Assembly: GCA_016935435.1 (NCBI GenBank) | Contig: JAFGQZ010000062.1 | Coordinates: 1 to 64,000 of the forward strand | Reading direction: 5' to 3' | Source of the DNA: Bacteroidales bacterium | Lineage (GTDB): Bacteria; Bacteroidota; Bacteroidia; Bacteroidales; UBA10428 | Length of the DNA: 64,000 bases | Shown: piece by piece, positions 18,208-27,136 of the stretch | How the letters are laid out: each line of letters opens with the position of its first letter | How positions within the stretch are numbered: the stretch's first letter is position 1 | Notes under the pieces: model-generated | Databases searched by the model: none | What the model saw: only the letters and a program-made list of their open reading frames with translations | Told to the model about the DNA's origin: nothing | Position numbers and translations under genes: made by a program

Positions 18208-19680
18208 TCAGTCAACATTTTCATGCAAATACCTGTTGTTTTCACTTAGGCGCACCCCTCCGGTTTCATCGTCGCTTTCAAGTGTAAATTTCGATACCCT
18301 TTTTTCTACAGAAATCTTTGAGTTATCGAGTTGTATGTTTTTGCGGATATATGCAGGTTGGTTTTCCAAATCTTCGATATTTGATTGCCGCTGACGATTG
18401 CTCAGGTTTAACTCGCGCATTTGTTCATAGTTTCGTTTAATGCTTTTAACCCTTTCGGCAGCCTTGTGTGTTTCAACCGATTTACTGGTTCTTTCGGCAT
18501 TATCGAGCTGAGAGAAAAGGTCGTTGCTAACATCGAACTCAATGGTACGTTGGGTAACAACATTATTATCGCGGCGCACAGCAGCAGGCTTTTTTTCTTT
18601 AATTTCGAAACCACCGGGCAAATCTGTTGCACATGGCAAATCAAGCATATTTGCTTTTTCCAGTGGCACTTTGTCGAGTTGTCGCTTACGAATATAGAGT
18701 TCAGGGATACTGTTGGTTTCGAAACCAGTGGCAATAACCGTAACACAAAGGGCATCTTCAAGTTTTTCATCGATGCCGTTCCCCCAGATGACATCGGCAT
18801 CGTCGCCGGCACAATCCTGTATAAAATCGGTAATTTGGCCTATTTCATCCATGGTAGCTTCGTTAGCCCCCGAAGTAATATTAATTAATATGTTTCTTGC
18901 CCCTTCGATATTATTGTCGTTCAGTAGCGGGGAATTCAGTGCCATTTGCACGGCATCAAGTGCACGGTTTTCTCCTGAGGCGCTGCCAGAGCCAAGAATA
19001 GCAACGCCCGATTTCGACATAACTGTTTCAACATCGGCAAAATCGACATTGATATAGCCATGCACAGTAATAATTTCTGCAATTCCCTTGGCGGCAATTG
19101 CCAAAACATTATCGGCGCGGGAGAAAGCTTCGGAGACTTTCAGATCGCCGTATATTTCACGAATTTTCTCGTTATTTACGACCAAGAGCGAATCGACATA
19201 CTTTTCGATTTCGGCAATGCCTTCCATAGCCTGGTTTATGCGCCTTTGCCCCTCGTTACGGAAAGGTATGGTAACAATGGCCACGGTTAAAATACCCAGT
19301 TCGCTGGCAGCTTTTGCTATAACAGGAGCTGCACCGGTACCGGTACCACCGCCCATACCGGCAGTAATGAATACCATTTTGGTATTGTTGGCAAGCACAT
19401 CAATAACATCGTCGATATTTTCAATGGCTGCCTCGCGCCCAACTGCCGGTTTGTTGCCTGCACCACGCCCCTCTGTAAGCGAAGCGCCAAGTTGAATTTT
19501 AACAGGTACCGGACTGTTTGCCAAGGCTTGGGCATCGGTATTGCAAATAACAAAATCGACATCTTTTATCCCTTTACGGAACATGTGGTTTACTGCATTG
19601 CTGCCGCCCCCGCCAACCCCGACAACCTTAATTATCGAAGAGCGGTTAACCGGTATGTCAAAATTCATCAAATCTTCCAT
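18208..19680 (-). CDS. ftsZ: Cell division GTPase FtsZ
   Basis: 490 residues from the ATG at 19680 (MEDLMNFDIP), similar to the N-termini of Bacteroidota FtsZ. The frame extends to a TTG at 19701 inside a repeat tract, an unlikely start; an ATG at 19668 is the alternative. FtsZ polymerises into the division ring. Visible motifs are VGGGGSNAVNHM, the tubulin signature GGGTGTGAAPVIAK, and the T7-loop region DFADVETVM. A long variable linker (about 330-480) ends in the conserved tail NRYLHENVD, which binds FtsA and other partners. It is the last gene of the dcw cluster. Confidence 0.97.
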   Translation of the reverse strand: MEDLMNFDIPVNRSSIIKVVGVGGGGSNAVNHMFRKGIKDVDFVICNTDAQALANSPVPVKIQLGASLTEGRGAGNKPAVGREAAIENIDDVIDVLANNTKMVFITAGMGGGTGTGAAPVIAKAASELGILTVAIVTIPFRNEGQRRINQAMEGIAEIEKYVDSLLVVNNEKIREIYGDLKVSEAFSRADNVLAIAAKGIAEIITVHGYINVDFADVETVMSKSGVAILGSGSASGENRALDAVQMALNSPLLNDNNIEGARNILINITSGANEATMDEIGQITDFIQDCAGDDADVIWGNGIDEKLEDALCVTVIATGFETNSIPELYIRKRQLDKVPLEKANMLDLPCATDLPGGFEIKEKKPAAVRRDNNVVTQRTIEFDVSNDLFSQLDNAERTSKSVETHKAAERVKSIKRNYEQMRELNLSNRQRQSNIEDLENQPAYIRKNIQLDNSKISVEKRVSKFTLESDDETGGVRLSENNRYLHENVD

Positions 19681-19688
19681 TTCATTAA

Positions 19689-19751
19689 GTTTAAAGTTCA
19701 AAGTTCAAGGTTCAAGGTTCAAGGTTCAAGGTTTAAAGTTTAAGGTTTTAG
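19689..19751. repeat. Heptanucleotide repeat array before ftsZ
   Basis: Nine consecutive 7-bp units: GTTTAAA, GTTCAAA, four copies of GTTCAAG, GTTTAAA, GTTTAAG, GTTTTAG. The array fills most of the 85-bp gap between the ftsA stop and the ftsZ start and comes within 9 bp of the start codon, occupying the place of the ribosome binding region. Identical adjacent units could change number by slippage. Confidence 0.85.
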
Positions 19752-19765
19752 GGTTGAACTTATAT

Positions 19766-21112
19766 TTAGTCTTCCATGCTTGCCCCTTTTTCCTCAAAAA
19801 TGTTTGTAAAGCCACGCTTTATGGCATCGAACAACCTGCCGGAACCCGGTGCTTTTTCTTCAACAAGTTCATCTTCTTCAACTTCAACAGCTTTTTGTGT
19901 TACCTTCTCGGGCTGTGCCGGCTCTTTAGCCTCGACAAAGTTTATTTCGGAATCTTTTGAAAGTTCTAAGCCTTTAAGCAATAAACCCACACTGGTTGCG
20001 TACATTGGCTGGTTAATTTCGGCTAGGCTGTTTGATGCCAGGTACTCGTTCGGGAACCCCACACGCACATCCATACCCGTGCGGAACTTAACCAGCTGCG
20101 GGAGGTGCTTGAGCATTGCCCCGCCACCAGTAATAACTATACCGGCACTAAGTTTTTCAAGGCACCCCGAGCTTTCAAGTTCAAATAAAACTGCATCGAT
20201 AATTTCTTCCATGCGCGACTGAATAATATAAGCCAGGCTCCTGAAGGAAATTTCTTTAGGTTCGCGCCCGCTGATACCCGGAATAGTAACCACCTTGTCT
20301 TCGGGGGCCAAATCGCCCAAAGCCGAGCCAAACTGTGTTTTTAAGGCTTCGGCCTGTCGTGTTAGTATTGAGCAGCCTTCTTTAATGTCGGAGGTAATAA
20401 CATTCCCACCGAAAGGAATAACAGCGGTATGGCGTATGGCATCGTCGAAATAAACAGCAACATCGGTTGTACCGCCACCAATATCAACCAGGGCAACGCC
20501 AGCTTCCTGTTCATCGCGGGTTAAAACCGCCGCCGACGAAGCAAGAGGTTCCAATATTAACTGGTTGACTTTCAGCCCTACACGGTTTACACATTTCTCA
20601 ATATTTTTTGCCGAGGCCACTTCGCCGACAACAATATGAAAGTTGGCTTCCAACCTTCTACCAGACATGCCAACAGGGTTTTTAATGCCTGTTTCATGAT
20701 CGACAATGTAGTTTTGGGGCAGCACATGTATAATTTCTTCGCCCAAATCGATGGGTATTTTCTGCATATCGGCAATAAGGGCATCGATATCGGCTTTGGT
20801 TATTTCATCGCGGTTGGGCCCAAGGTTTAAATACCCCCTGTTTTTTACACTTTTTATATGTTGACCGGCAATGCCAACAAAAACATCGGAAAGTTTAATG
20901 CCCGACTGTTTCTGGACCTCATCAACAGTTAAACGTATAGCATTTACAGTTTCTTCGATATTTAACACAACACCACGTTTAACCCCGGTCGATGCTGTTT
21001 TGCTCATGCCAAGTATTTCGAGCTTCCCGTTTTCATTAAGCTTACCAACAAGGGACACAATTTTGGTAGTTCCTATGTCGATTGCTGCAATATGTTTAAT
21101 TTCCTGCCTCAT
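19766..21112 (-). CDS. ftsA: Cell division protein FtsA
   Basis: 448 residues. Actin-like ATPase that tethers FtsZ to the membrane. AAIDIGTTKIVSLVG (phosphate-1) opens the protein, followed by the FtsA-specific 1C domain (about 85-160), VDIGGGTTDVAVY (phosphate-2, about 205-217) and ITGGGAMLKHL (adenosine motif, about 325-335). The C-terminus carries an acidic linker and the amphipathic membrane-targeting helix GRLFDAIKRGFTNIFEE. The start lies 4 bp after the ftsQ stop. Confidence 0.97.
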   Translation of the reverse strand: MRQEIKHIAAIDIGTTKIVSLVGKLNENGKLEILGMSKTASTGVKRGVVLNIEETVNAIRLTVDEVQKQSGIKLSDVFVGIAGQHIKSVKNRGYLNLGPNRDEITKADIDALIADMQKIPIDLGEEIIHVLPQNYIVDHETGIKNPVGMSGRRLEANFHIVVGEVASAKNIEKCVNRVGLKVNQLILEPLASSAAVLTRDEQEAGVALVDIGGGTTDVAVYFDDAIRHTAVIPFGGNVITSDIKEGCSILTRQAEALKTQFGSALGDLAPEDKVVTIPGISGREPKEISFRSLAYIIQSRMEEIIDAVLFELESSGCLEKLSAGIVITGGGAMLKHLPQLVKFRTGMDVRVGFPNEYLASNSLAEINQPMYATSVGLLLKGLELSKDSEINFVEAKEPAQPEKVTQKAVEVEEDELVEEKAPGSGRLFDAIKRGFTNIFEEKGASMED

Positions 21113-21116
21113 ATCG

Positions 21117-21905
21117 TTATTCTGTTTTTGTACAAACTATTTGATCTCTATATTTCAGGTTTATTTTTAAATACTGGTTCCAACCTACATTTCTCAGCCC
21201 CTCGTTATAAAAGAGCCAAAGTTTTTCGAATTTGCCTTCATAATCGTCGATACTGCCAAGAATTATAATATGAGGCCCTATTCGGGGCACCAATTCAAAT
21301 TCTCCCTGGTTGTTTACATAAATTTGTTCAATCTGGGCTTTCCAAAAACTATGTCCATTAATAAAATTTGCCAATATAAAAATATCGCGCAGTTTATCGG
21401 CCTTTCCGTCAAACCTTCGGTCGAAAATATTTTCAACCTTGTTTAATTTAAAGGGTGTACGGATATGTCCATTTACAACCAGTAAATGAGGTGTAAACCT
21501 TCGTGATTTCTGTATAATGCTTCCGCTTGCATCGAGATAATAACTTTGTCCCAACCCGTCGATAATACGAACTATTGGTTCGCGCTGGGCAATTTCAATA
21601 TTTATTGTGCCATCGACAGTAGAGTACACTTTGCAATCTTTTATCAGGGTATTGTTTAAAACAATTTTCTCTATTTCGTCGGTATTTATTTTCTGAACCT
21701 GGTACCCAAGGCATACCTGTTTGTTTTTATTAAGCATATCAACAATATCGGTTGGTTTAACAAACCGACGGGCAAGGCTGTCGGCAACCACCACATTTAC
21801 AGTATGGCAAAGGGTATTATGTTGCTGTATGGAAATAAATCCCGAAACAACAAAAAGGTATATTACAACCATACCCCAAAGCACTATATATTTAACCTTT
21901 TTCAC
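21117..21905 (-). CDS. ftsQ: Cell division protein FtsQ/DivIB
   Basis: 262 residues. One N-terminal membrane helix (YIVLWGMVVIYLFVVSGF, about 5-22) and a periplasmic region with a POTRA-like domain (about 35-105) followed by a beta domain (YYLDASGSII and LANFINGHSFW segments). Sequence conservation is low in this family, so the call leans on topology, length and the position between murC and ftsA. The first 14 bases overlap murC. Confidence 0.88.
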   Translation of the reverse strand: MKKVKYIVLWGMVVIYLFVVSGFISIQQHNTLCHTVNVVVADSLARRFVKPTDIVDMLNKNKQVCLGYQVQKINTDEIEKIVLNNTLIKDCKVYSTVDGTINIEIAQREPIVRIIDGLGQSYYLDASGSIIQKSRRFTPHLLVVNGHIRTPFKLNKVENIFDRRFDGKADKLRDIFILANFINGHSFWKAQIEQIYVNNQGEFELVPRIGPHIIILGSIDDYEGKFEKLWLFYNEGLRNVGWNQYLKINLKYRDQIVCTKTE

Positions 21906-23271
21906 GTTCAGTTAAAAATTGTTTTACCGGCCCAACTATTTGATCGATATCGCCTGCCCCGGCGGTAAGCAACACCTCAATATTTAAACCTTTTAGCGTA
22001 TTTAACAAGTTTATTTTTGAACAAAGGTGCTTTTGCTGAACAGAAACCATATTGAAAAGCATATCGGAAGATACACCAGGAATTGGTTTCTCCCTTGCCG
22101 GGTAAATATCAAGAAGTACCAGCTCATCGAGCGCCGAGAGGCTTTTGGCAAATTCCTGTGCAAAATCGCGTGTTCGTGAATATAAATGGGGCTGAAAGAT
22201 ACCGGTTATTTTACGTCCTTTGTACAAATCGCGCAGCGAACCAATTATGGCATCGAGTTCGCGCGGATGATGGGCATAATCGTCGATATAAACACATTTA
22301 TCATCCTGATATTGTATATCGAACCTTCGCACAACCCCTTTTAAACCTGGAAGGGCATCTTTTAACCTTTCGGGGGAAATGCCCAGGACATAGCATACCG
22401 ACATGGCTGCAACAGCGTTTTCAATATTGGTTTTTCCGGGAATAGAAAGCAACATGTCGGGAACAACCCCTGAAGGTGTATTAAAGGAGAAAACATATTT
22501 CTCGTCGGCAATACGAATATCAGAAGCATAAAAATCGCTTTCGGCATTATCGAGCGAATAGCTAAATGTATTACAGTTTGGGGGCACTTTTAAATCGACC
22601 CCTTTTTTTAAAATAACAGTGCCTCCGGTTGCCGTTTGCGACAGAAAGCCCTGAAAAGCATCGTTAATTTCGGAAATATTGCGATAAATATCGAGGTGAT
22701 CAGCATCGACCGTTGTAACGAGCGAAACAAAGGGGTGCAATTGCAAAAACGAACGATCGAACTCATCGGCTTCAGCAACAACAACATCCGATTTCCCAAG
22801 CAAAAGGTTAGTGCCATAATTTTTCGATATGCCCCCAAGAAACGCACTACAATCGATACCGCACTCCTTTAGAAGGTACGATGTAAAAGTAGTTGTTGAA
22901 GTTTTGCCATGTGTACCGGCAACAGCTACTCCTTTAAAAGCATTGAATATTAGCCCCAAAACCTGGGCACGCTTTAAAATATCGAACCCCTTGTTTTTAA
23001 AATACAGGTACTCCTTATGATCGTCGGGAACAGCGGGAGTAAGAACAATTAATGTACCCGTTTTCGATAAATATTGCGATGGGATGCTATCAACCGAATC
23101 GGTAAAATGCACATCAATTCCCTGTTCGGCCAGGCTATCGGTTAGCGCGGTTGAAGTTTTATCGTAGCCTGCAACAGCTTTTCCATTAGCCTTGAAGTAA
23201 CGTGCCAGGGCGCTCATGCCTATGCCGCCAATACCCAGGAAATAAACTCTATGTATTTTTTCAAAGTCCAT
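21892..23271 (-). CDS. murC: UDP-N-acetylmuramate--L-alanine ligase
   Basis: 459 residues; adds L-alanine to UDP-MurNAc in peptidoglycan precursor synthesis. The N-terminal UDP-binding motif FLGIGGIGMSALA, the ATP loop VAGTHGKTSTTTF (about 115-127), AEADEFDRSF, TVDADHLDIY and YIDDYAHHPREL are all present. It overlaps ftsQ by 14 bp and starts 2 bp after the murG stop. Confidence 0.97.
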   Translation of the reverse strand: MDFEKIHRVYFLGIGGIGMSALARYFKANGKAVAGYDKTSTALTDSLAEQGIDVHFTDSVDSIPSQYLSKTGTLIVLTPAVPDDHKEYLYFKNKGFDILKRAQVLGLIFNAFKGVAVAGTHGKTSTTTFTSYLLKECGIDCSAFLGGISKNYGTNLLLGKSDVVVAEADEFDRSFLQLHPFVSLVTTVDADHLDIYRNISEINDAFQGFLSQTATGGTVILKKGVDLKVPPNCNTFSYSLDNAESDFYASDIRIADEKYVFSFNTPSGVVPDMLLSIPGKTNIENAVAAMSVCYVLGISPERLKDALPGLKGVVRRFDIQYQDDKCVYIDDYAHHPRELDAIIGSLRDLYKGRKITGIFQPHLYSRTRDFAQEFAKSLSALDELVLLDIYPAREKPIPGVSSDMLFNMVSVQQKHLCSKINLLNTLKGLNIEVLLTAGAGDIDQIVGPVKQFLTEREKG

Positions 23272-23273
23272 TC

Positions 23274-24380
23274 TCAGCTAATAAGTTTAAAAATTTCATC
23301 GACAATATGCTCAGTTGCATTGGGTTTTGCCAGTTTCTGCGCGTTTTCGCCCAGGGTTTTCAGTTTAATTTTATCGGCCAATAAAGTAAGCGCTTCATCA
23401 ATTAAACGATTGCCAGCATCGGAATCGTTAATAGTAACAGCCGCACCTGCATTTGACAAGGCCAGGGCATTTTTTGCCTGGTGGTCTTCGGCAACGTTTG
23501 GTGAAGGCACCAAAACCGAAGGTTTGCCAACAACACAGATTTCAGAGAGGCTGAGGGCGCCTGCCCTGCTAATAATGAGGTCGGAAAGGTTATAGGCCAG
23601 GTCCATGCGCGAAACAAAATCGAGCACATGCACATTTTCAGGCACCTTTCCCTCAAGTTGTTCAAGAATATCGTTATAATAATATTTGCCTGTTTGCCAT
23701 AGCAGCTCAATACCGGCATGGGCAACTTTTTCAATTTTTGACAGTACAGCCCTGTTAATGGTACGTGCCCCCAGGCTGCCCCCCATTACAAACAATACCG
23801 GGTTTTCACTTTTTATCCCGAAATGCCTTCTTGCTTCGGCATGTAATTCGGGCGATATTTCAATTTTGCGCACGGGGTTTCCAAGGTTGACAATTTTTCC
23901 GGCAGGGAAATAGCGTTCCATATTGTTGTATGCCACACAAATTTTCGACACTTTCTTTGCCAGCATTTTATTGGTAAGCCCTGCATACGAGTTTTGCTCC
24001 TGTAAAAGACAGGGCACTCCCATTCGCGAAGCTGCCCTTAGTACAGGCGCCGAAGCATAACCGCCAACGCCGACTGCCACATCGGGTTTAAAATCTCTTA
24101 CTATTTTACGTGCCATTTTTTGGCTTTTCAGAAAATCTAACAATACCCTTATATTTTCAAGCGTGAATCTTCTGATAAGCCCCCTGACAGGCAGGCCGAC
24201 AATTTTATAGCCAGCTGCAGGCACGCGCTCCATTTCCATCCGGTTATTTGCCCCGGCAAAAAGAATTTCGGCGTCGGGCAAGCGTCTTTTTATTTCATCG
24301 GCAATTGCCAATGCCGGGAAAATATGCCCCCCGGTGCCGCCGCCACTTATTATTGCCCTTATATTTTTATTGTTTTTCAT
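23274..24380 (-). CDS. murG: MurG N-acetylglucosaminyltransferase
   Basis: 368 residues from the ATG at 24380 (MKNNKNIRAI); an upstream in-frame start at 24443 would add 21 residues inside ftsW with no family match. MurG transfers GlcNAc onto lipid I to make lipid II at the inner membrane face (GT28). Visible are IISGGGTGGHIFPALAIA near the N-terminus, GVGGYASAPV, FVMGGSLGARTIN and the SRAGALSLSEI donor-binding motif followed by PSPNVAEDHQAKNA. It overlaps the ftsW end by 14 bp. Confidence 0.96.
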   Translation of the reverse strand: MKNNKNIRAIISGGGTGGHIFPALAIADEIKRRLPDAEILFAGANNRMEMERVPAAGYKIVGLPVRGLIRRFTLENIRVLLDFLKSQKMARKIVRDFKPDVAVGVGGYASAPVLRAASRMGVPCLLQEQNSYAGLTNKMLAKKVSKICVAYNNMERYFPAGKIVNLGNPVRKIEISPELHAEARRHFGIKSENPVLFVMGGSLGARTINRAVLSKIEKVAHAGIELLWQTGKYYYNDILEQLEGKVPENVHVLDFVSRMDLAYNLSDLIISRAGALSLSEICVVGKPSVLVPSPNVAEDHQAKNALALSNAGAAVTINDSDAGNRLIDEALTLLADKIKLKTLGENAQKLAKPNATEHIVDEIFKLIS

Positions 24381-25548
24381 CGGTAGTTTCGGTAACAGTT
24401 TGAGCTTTAAGTTTTTTATCCTCGTCGATACAGCGGCTAACACTTAGTATCATGCCAAAGGCTGCTGCAGTAAAGAGCATCGAAGTGCCCCCCATTGATA
24501 TCAAGGGCAAAGGCTGACCGGTAACCGGTACGAGCCCCACTGCCACTGCCATGTTTACCAGGGCCTGCATTACCAGCATAAGGGCAAGCCCGAAAGCCAG
24601 AAATGCCTGAAAAGTTCGGGTACTCTGCCCTACAATTACCCCTGCCCTGTAAAGCAGGTATAGGTAAAGAAATATAACCAGCATGCCACCCCAGAAACCG
24701 TATTCTTCGAGAATAATAGCAAAAATAAAATCGGAATAAGGATGCGGCAGAAAGTCGCGTTGCATGCTGTTCCCCGGCCCCTTTCCAAAGAACCCCCCGG
24801 TTACAATGGCAATTTTCGACTGATCGGCCTGGTAATTTTCATCGCCGACATCGTCGGTTTCAATAAAATTTACTACCCTGTTCCTCCATGTGCCCCATCG
24901 GCCTTCCCAATCGGAGTTAAGGGCAAAAAGCACCAATACTACAACAATACCGGCCGACAAACCCGAAAGCCCCAGAATATAAACAAACCTTACCCTGCCG
25001 ATGAACATCAATACCAGTGAAACAACAAACAAAATAACTGCTGTAGAGAGGTTTGCCGGCATAATAAGCGAACACACCACCAAAACAGGCACTACCAGTG
25101 GCAAAAAACCCTGCCGGTATGTTTTAATGGTTTCCTGCCTGAGCGAAAGCATACGGGCAAGGAACATTATTAGCACCACCTTGGCAAGGTCGGAAGTCTG
25201 AAACGTAACACCCAGCCCTGGAACTTCCAGCCACCTCGAGGCCTGGTTTATTGTTGCCCCAAAAAGCAGTGTAACAGCAAGCAGTGGTACCGACAAATAC
25301 AATAAAAGCTGCGATAGCTTAGAAAAATACCGATAATGAATGCGGTGAACAAAATATATGGTAATAAAACCAAAAAATAAAAAGAAAGCATGCCGGAACC
25401 AATAATAAAGAGAATTCCCTCCCCTATATTGGTAAGCAAGTGTTTTAGTTGAACTAAAAACAGCCAGCATTGAAAATACCATAAGGGCAATAACCACTCC
25501 CCATAGTACCGGATCGCCTTTTAAATATTTCTTCAACCTTTCGGGCAC
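24367..25548 (-). CDS. ftsW: Lipid II polymerase FtsW (SEDS family)
   Basis: 393 residues with about ten membrane helices. SEDS glycan polymerase that works with FtsI at the division septum. Recognised are the GKGPGNSMQRDFLPHPYSDFIFA region (about 250-275), where the family signature lies, and PVTGQPLPLISMGGTSML near the C-terminus. It is followed by murG with a 14-bp overlap. Upstream is a 247-bp gap containing the second copy of the inverted-repeat element, the only large gap in the dcw cluster. Confidence 0.95.
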   Translation of the reverse strand: MPERLKKYLKGDPVLWGVVIALMVFSMLAVFSSTKTLAYQYRGGNSLYYWFRHAFFLFFGFITIYFVHRIHYRYFSKLSQLLLYLSVPLLAVTLLFGATINQASRWLEVPGLGVTFQTSDLAKVVLIMFLARMLSLRQETIKTYRQGFLPLVVPVLVVCSLIMPANLSTAVILFVVSLVLMFIGRVRFVYILGLSGLSAGIVVVLVLFALNSDWEGRWGTWRNRVVNFIETDDVGDENYQADQSKIAIVTGGFFGKGPGNSMQRDFLPHPYSDFIFAIILEEYGFWGGMLVIFLYLYLLYRAGVIVGQSTRTFQAFLAFGLALMLVMQALVNMAVAVGLVPVTGQPLPLISMGGTSMLFTAAAFGMILSVSRCIDEDKKLKAQTVTETTDEKQ

Positions 25549-25619
25549 GATAGTTAATATTTTTTTAATTTATGATGGAAGTAGGCATATTCATCCTTCA
25601 CAATTCAAATTTTAAAGGC

Positions 25620-25754
25620 CGTTTAGTTAATAAAAAAAAGCAATAGATGAAACCCTATCAATCACCCCATAATCCCCTAAAGGGGAAAACCAAACCCGCT
25701 GTTCCCTTTAGGGAATTTAAAGGGTGTGCGTGGGAAAATCTTGTTAACTAAACG
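25620..25754. repeat. MITE-like intergenic element, copy 2
   Basis: 135 bp bounded by CGTTTAGTTAA (25620-25630) and TTAACTAAACG (25744-25754), the same 11-bp terminal inverted repeats as at 6148-6277. The internal blocks CCCCTAAAGGGG and TTCCCTTTAGGGAA and the following AGGGTGTG are also shared, while spacer sequence between them differs. It sits between murD and ftsW inside the dcw cluster, flanked by CACAATTCA-type simple repeats. Confidence 0.7.
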
Positions 25755-25795
25755 ACATTGATTCACCATTCACAATTCACAATTCATAATTCAAA

Positions 25796-27133
25796 TTAAA
25801 GCTCCCTCACACATTCTTTAAACTGGGTACCACGATCTTCGTAATTCTTAAACAAATCGAAGCTTGCACAACAGGGAGAAAGAAGCACAACATCGTCTTT
25901 TACGCCATGTTTATAAGCTTTCATTACAGCTTCCTTCATAGATGAAGCATCATCGATAATATCGACAATACCCTTAAAAGCAGAATGAATTTTAGAATTA
26001 TCGACACCCAGGCAAACAATGGCCTTAACCTTTTCTTTTACCAGGGGCTCCAGGCTGGCATAGTCGTTTCCCTTATCAACACCGCCAACAATCCATATCG
26101 TGGGTGCGGTCATACATTCCAGGGCGTACCAGGTAGAATTTACATTAGTGGCCTTTGAGTCGTTAATAAATTCAATTCCATGTACTTTAATAAAACGTTC
26201 AAGGCGGTGTTCAACACCGGCAAAATCCTGTAAGCACTCCCGTATAATTTCCTTCTTAATATCGAGTACCCGCGATGCAATGCTGGCCGCCATGGAGTTA
26301 TAAGTATTGTGCTTGCCTTTAAGCGAAAGCTCCGACAATGGCACCGACATTTCGTCGTTATTGACTTTAATAACCATATTGCCATTTTCGACATGTGCCC
26401 CCTGTTTAACTTTTTTCTCCTGCGAGAATTCGAGTTGTTTGGCACGCAGCACAATTTTTTCGAGTTCAGCTATTGTTATTTCATCGTCGGAACAGTAGAT
26501 AAAGTAGTCGTCTTCAGAAAGGTTTTGTGTTATGCGGAATTTTGAATCGACATAATTCTGCATATTATATCCATACCTGTCGAGATGATCGGGGGTAATG
26601 TTGAGCAAAATTGAAATGTCGGGTTTAAACTCGAACATTCCATCGAGTTGGAAACTGCTAAGCTCAATTACATAGTAGTCGTATGTTTTTGTTGCCACCT
26701 GCATGGCGAAGCTTTTCCCCACGTTACCGGCAAGGCCGCAGTTGAGGCCAGCCCGGCGCAACATGTGGTGCAACAACGAGGTTGTAGTTGTTTTACCGTT
26801 ACTGCCAGTTATACATATTTTTTTTGCTGTGGTGTACCTGCCGGCAAACTCTATCTCAGATATTACAGGTATTTTTTTCTTTTGTATAAGTTGAATTATT
26901 TCGGCCTTATCGGAGATGCCCGGGCTTTTAATTACTTCATCGGCACTAAGTATAAGGCGCTCGGTATGTTGCTCCTCTTCCCAGTCGATTTCGTAATTGA
27001 ACAAAATTTCTTTATAGGCAGGTTTTATTTTACCCAGATCCGTTACAAAAACCTCGAATCCTTTGGTTTTAGCCAGCACAGCAGCACCTGTTCCGCTTTC
27101 GCCGGCCCCGAGAATGACAATACGTTTATCCAT
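25796..27133 (-). CDS. murD: UDP-N-acetylmuramoylalanine--D-glutamate ligase
   Basis: 445 residues. Adds D-glutamate to UDP-MurNAc-Ala. ILGAGESGTGAAVLA at the N-terminus, the ATP loop ITGSNGKTTTTSLLHHML (about 110-127), LNITPDHLDRYG, EHRLERF, NDSKATNVNSTWYAL and LLSPCCASFDLFKNYEDRG all match the family. It starts 3 bp after the mraY stop. Confidence 0.97.
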   Translation of the reverse strand: MDKRIVILGAGESGTGAAVLAKTKGFEVFVTDLGKIKPAYKEILFNYEIDWEEEQHTERLILSADEVIKSPGISDKAEIIQLIQKKKIPVISEIEFAGRYTTAKKICITGSNGKTTTTSLLHHMLRRAGLNCGLAGNVGKSFAMQVATKTYDYYVIELSSFQLDGMFEFKPDISILLNITPDHLDRYGYNMQNYVDSKFRITQNLSEDDYFIYCSDDEITIAELEKIVLRAKQLEFSQEKKVKQGAHVENGNMVIKVNNDEMSVPLSELSLKGKHNTYNSMAASIASRVLDIKKEIIRECLQDFAGVEHRLERFIKVHGIEFINDSKATNVNSTWYALECMTAPTIWIVGGVDKGNDYASLEPLVKEKVKAIVCLGVDNSKIHSAFKGIVDIIDDASSMKEAVMKAYKHGVKDDVVLLSPCCASFDLFKNYEDRGTQFKECVREL

Positions 27134-27136
27134 AGA

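Noticed and set aside
19681-19701. TTG start for ftsZ inside the repeat array
   Set aside because: A near-cognate codon in a simple repeat is unlikely when ATGs at 19680 and 19668 match the expected N-terminus.
24381-24443. Earlier start for murG
   Set aside because: The added residues are not part of the MurG fold and lie within ftsW; the ATG at 24380 fits the family.
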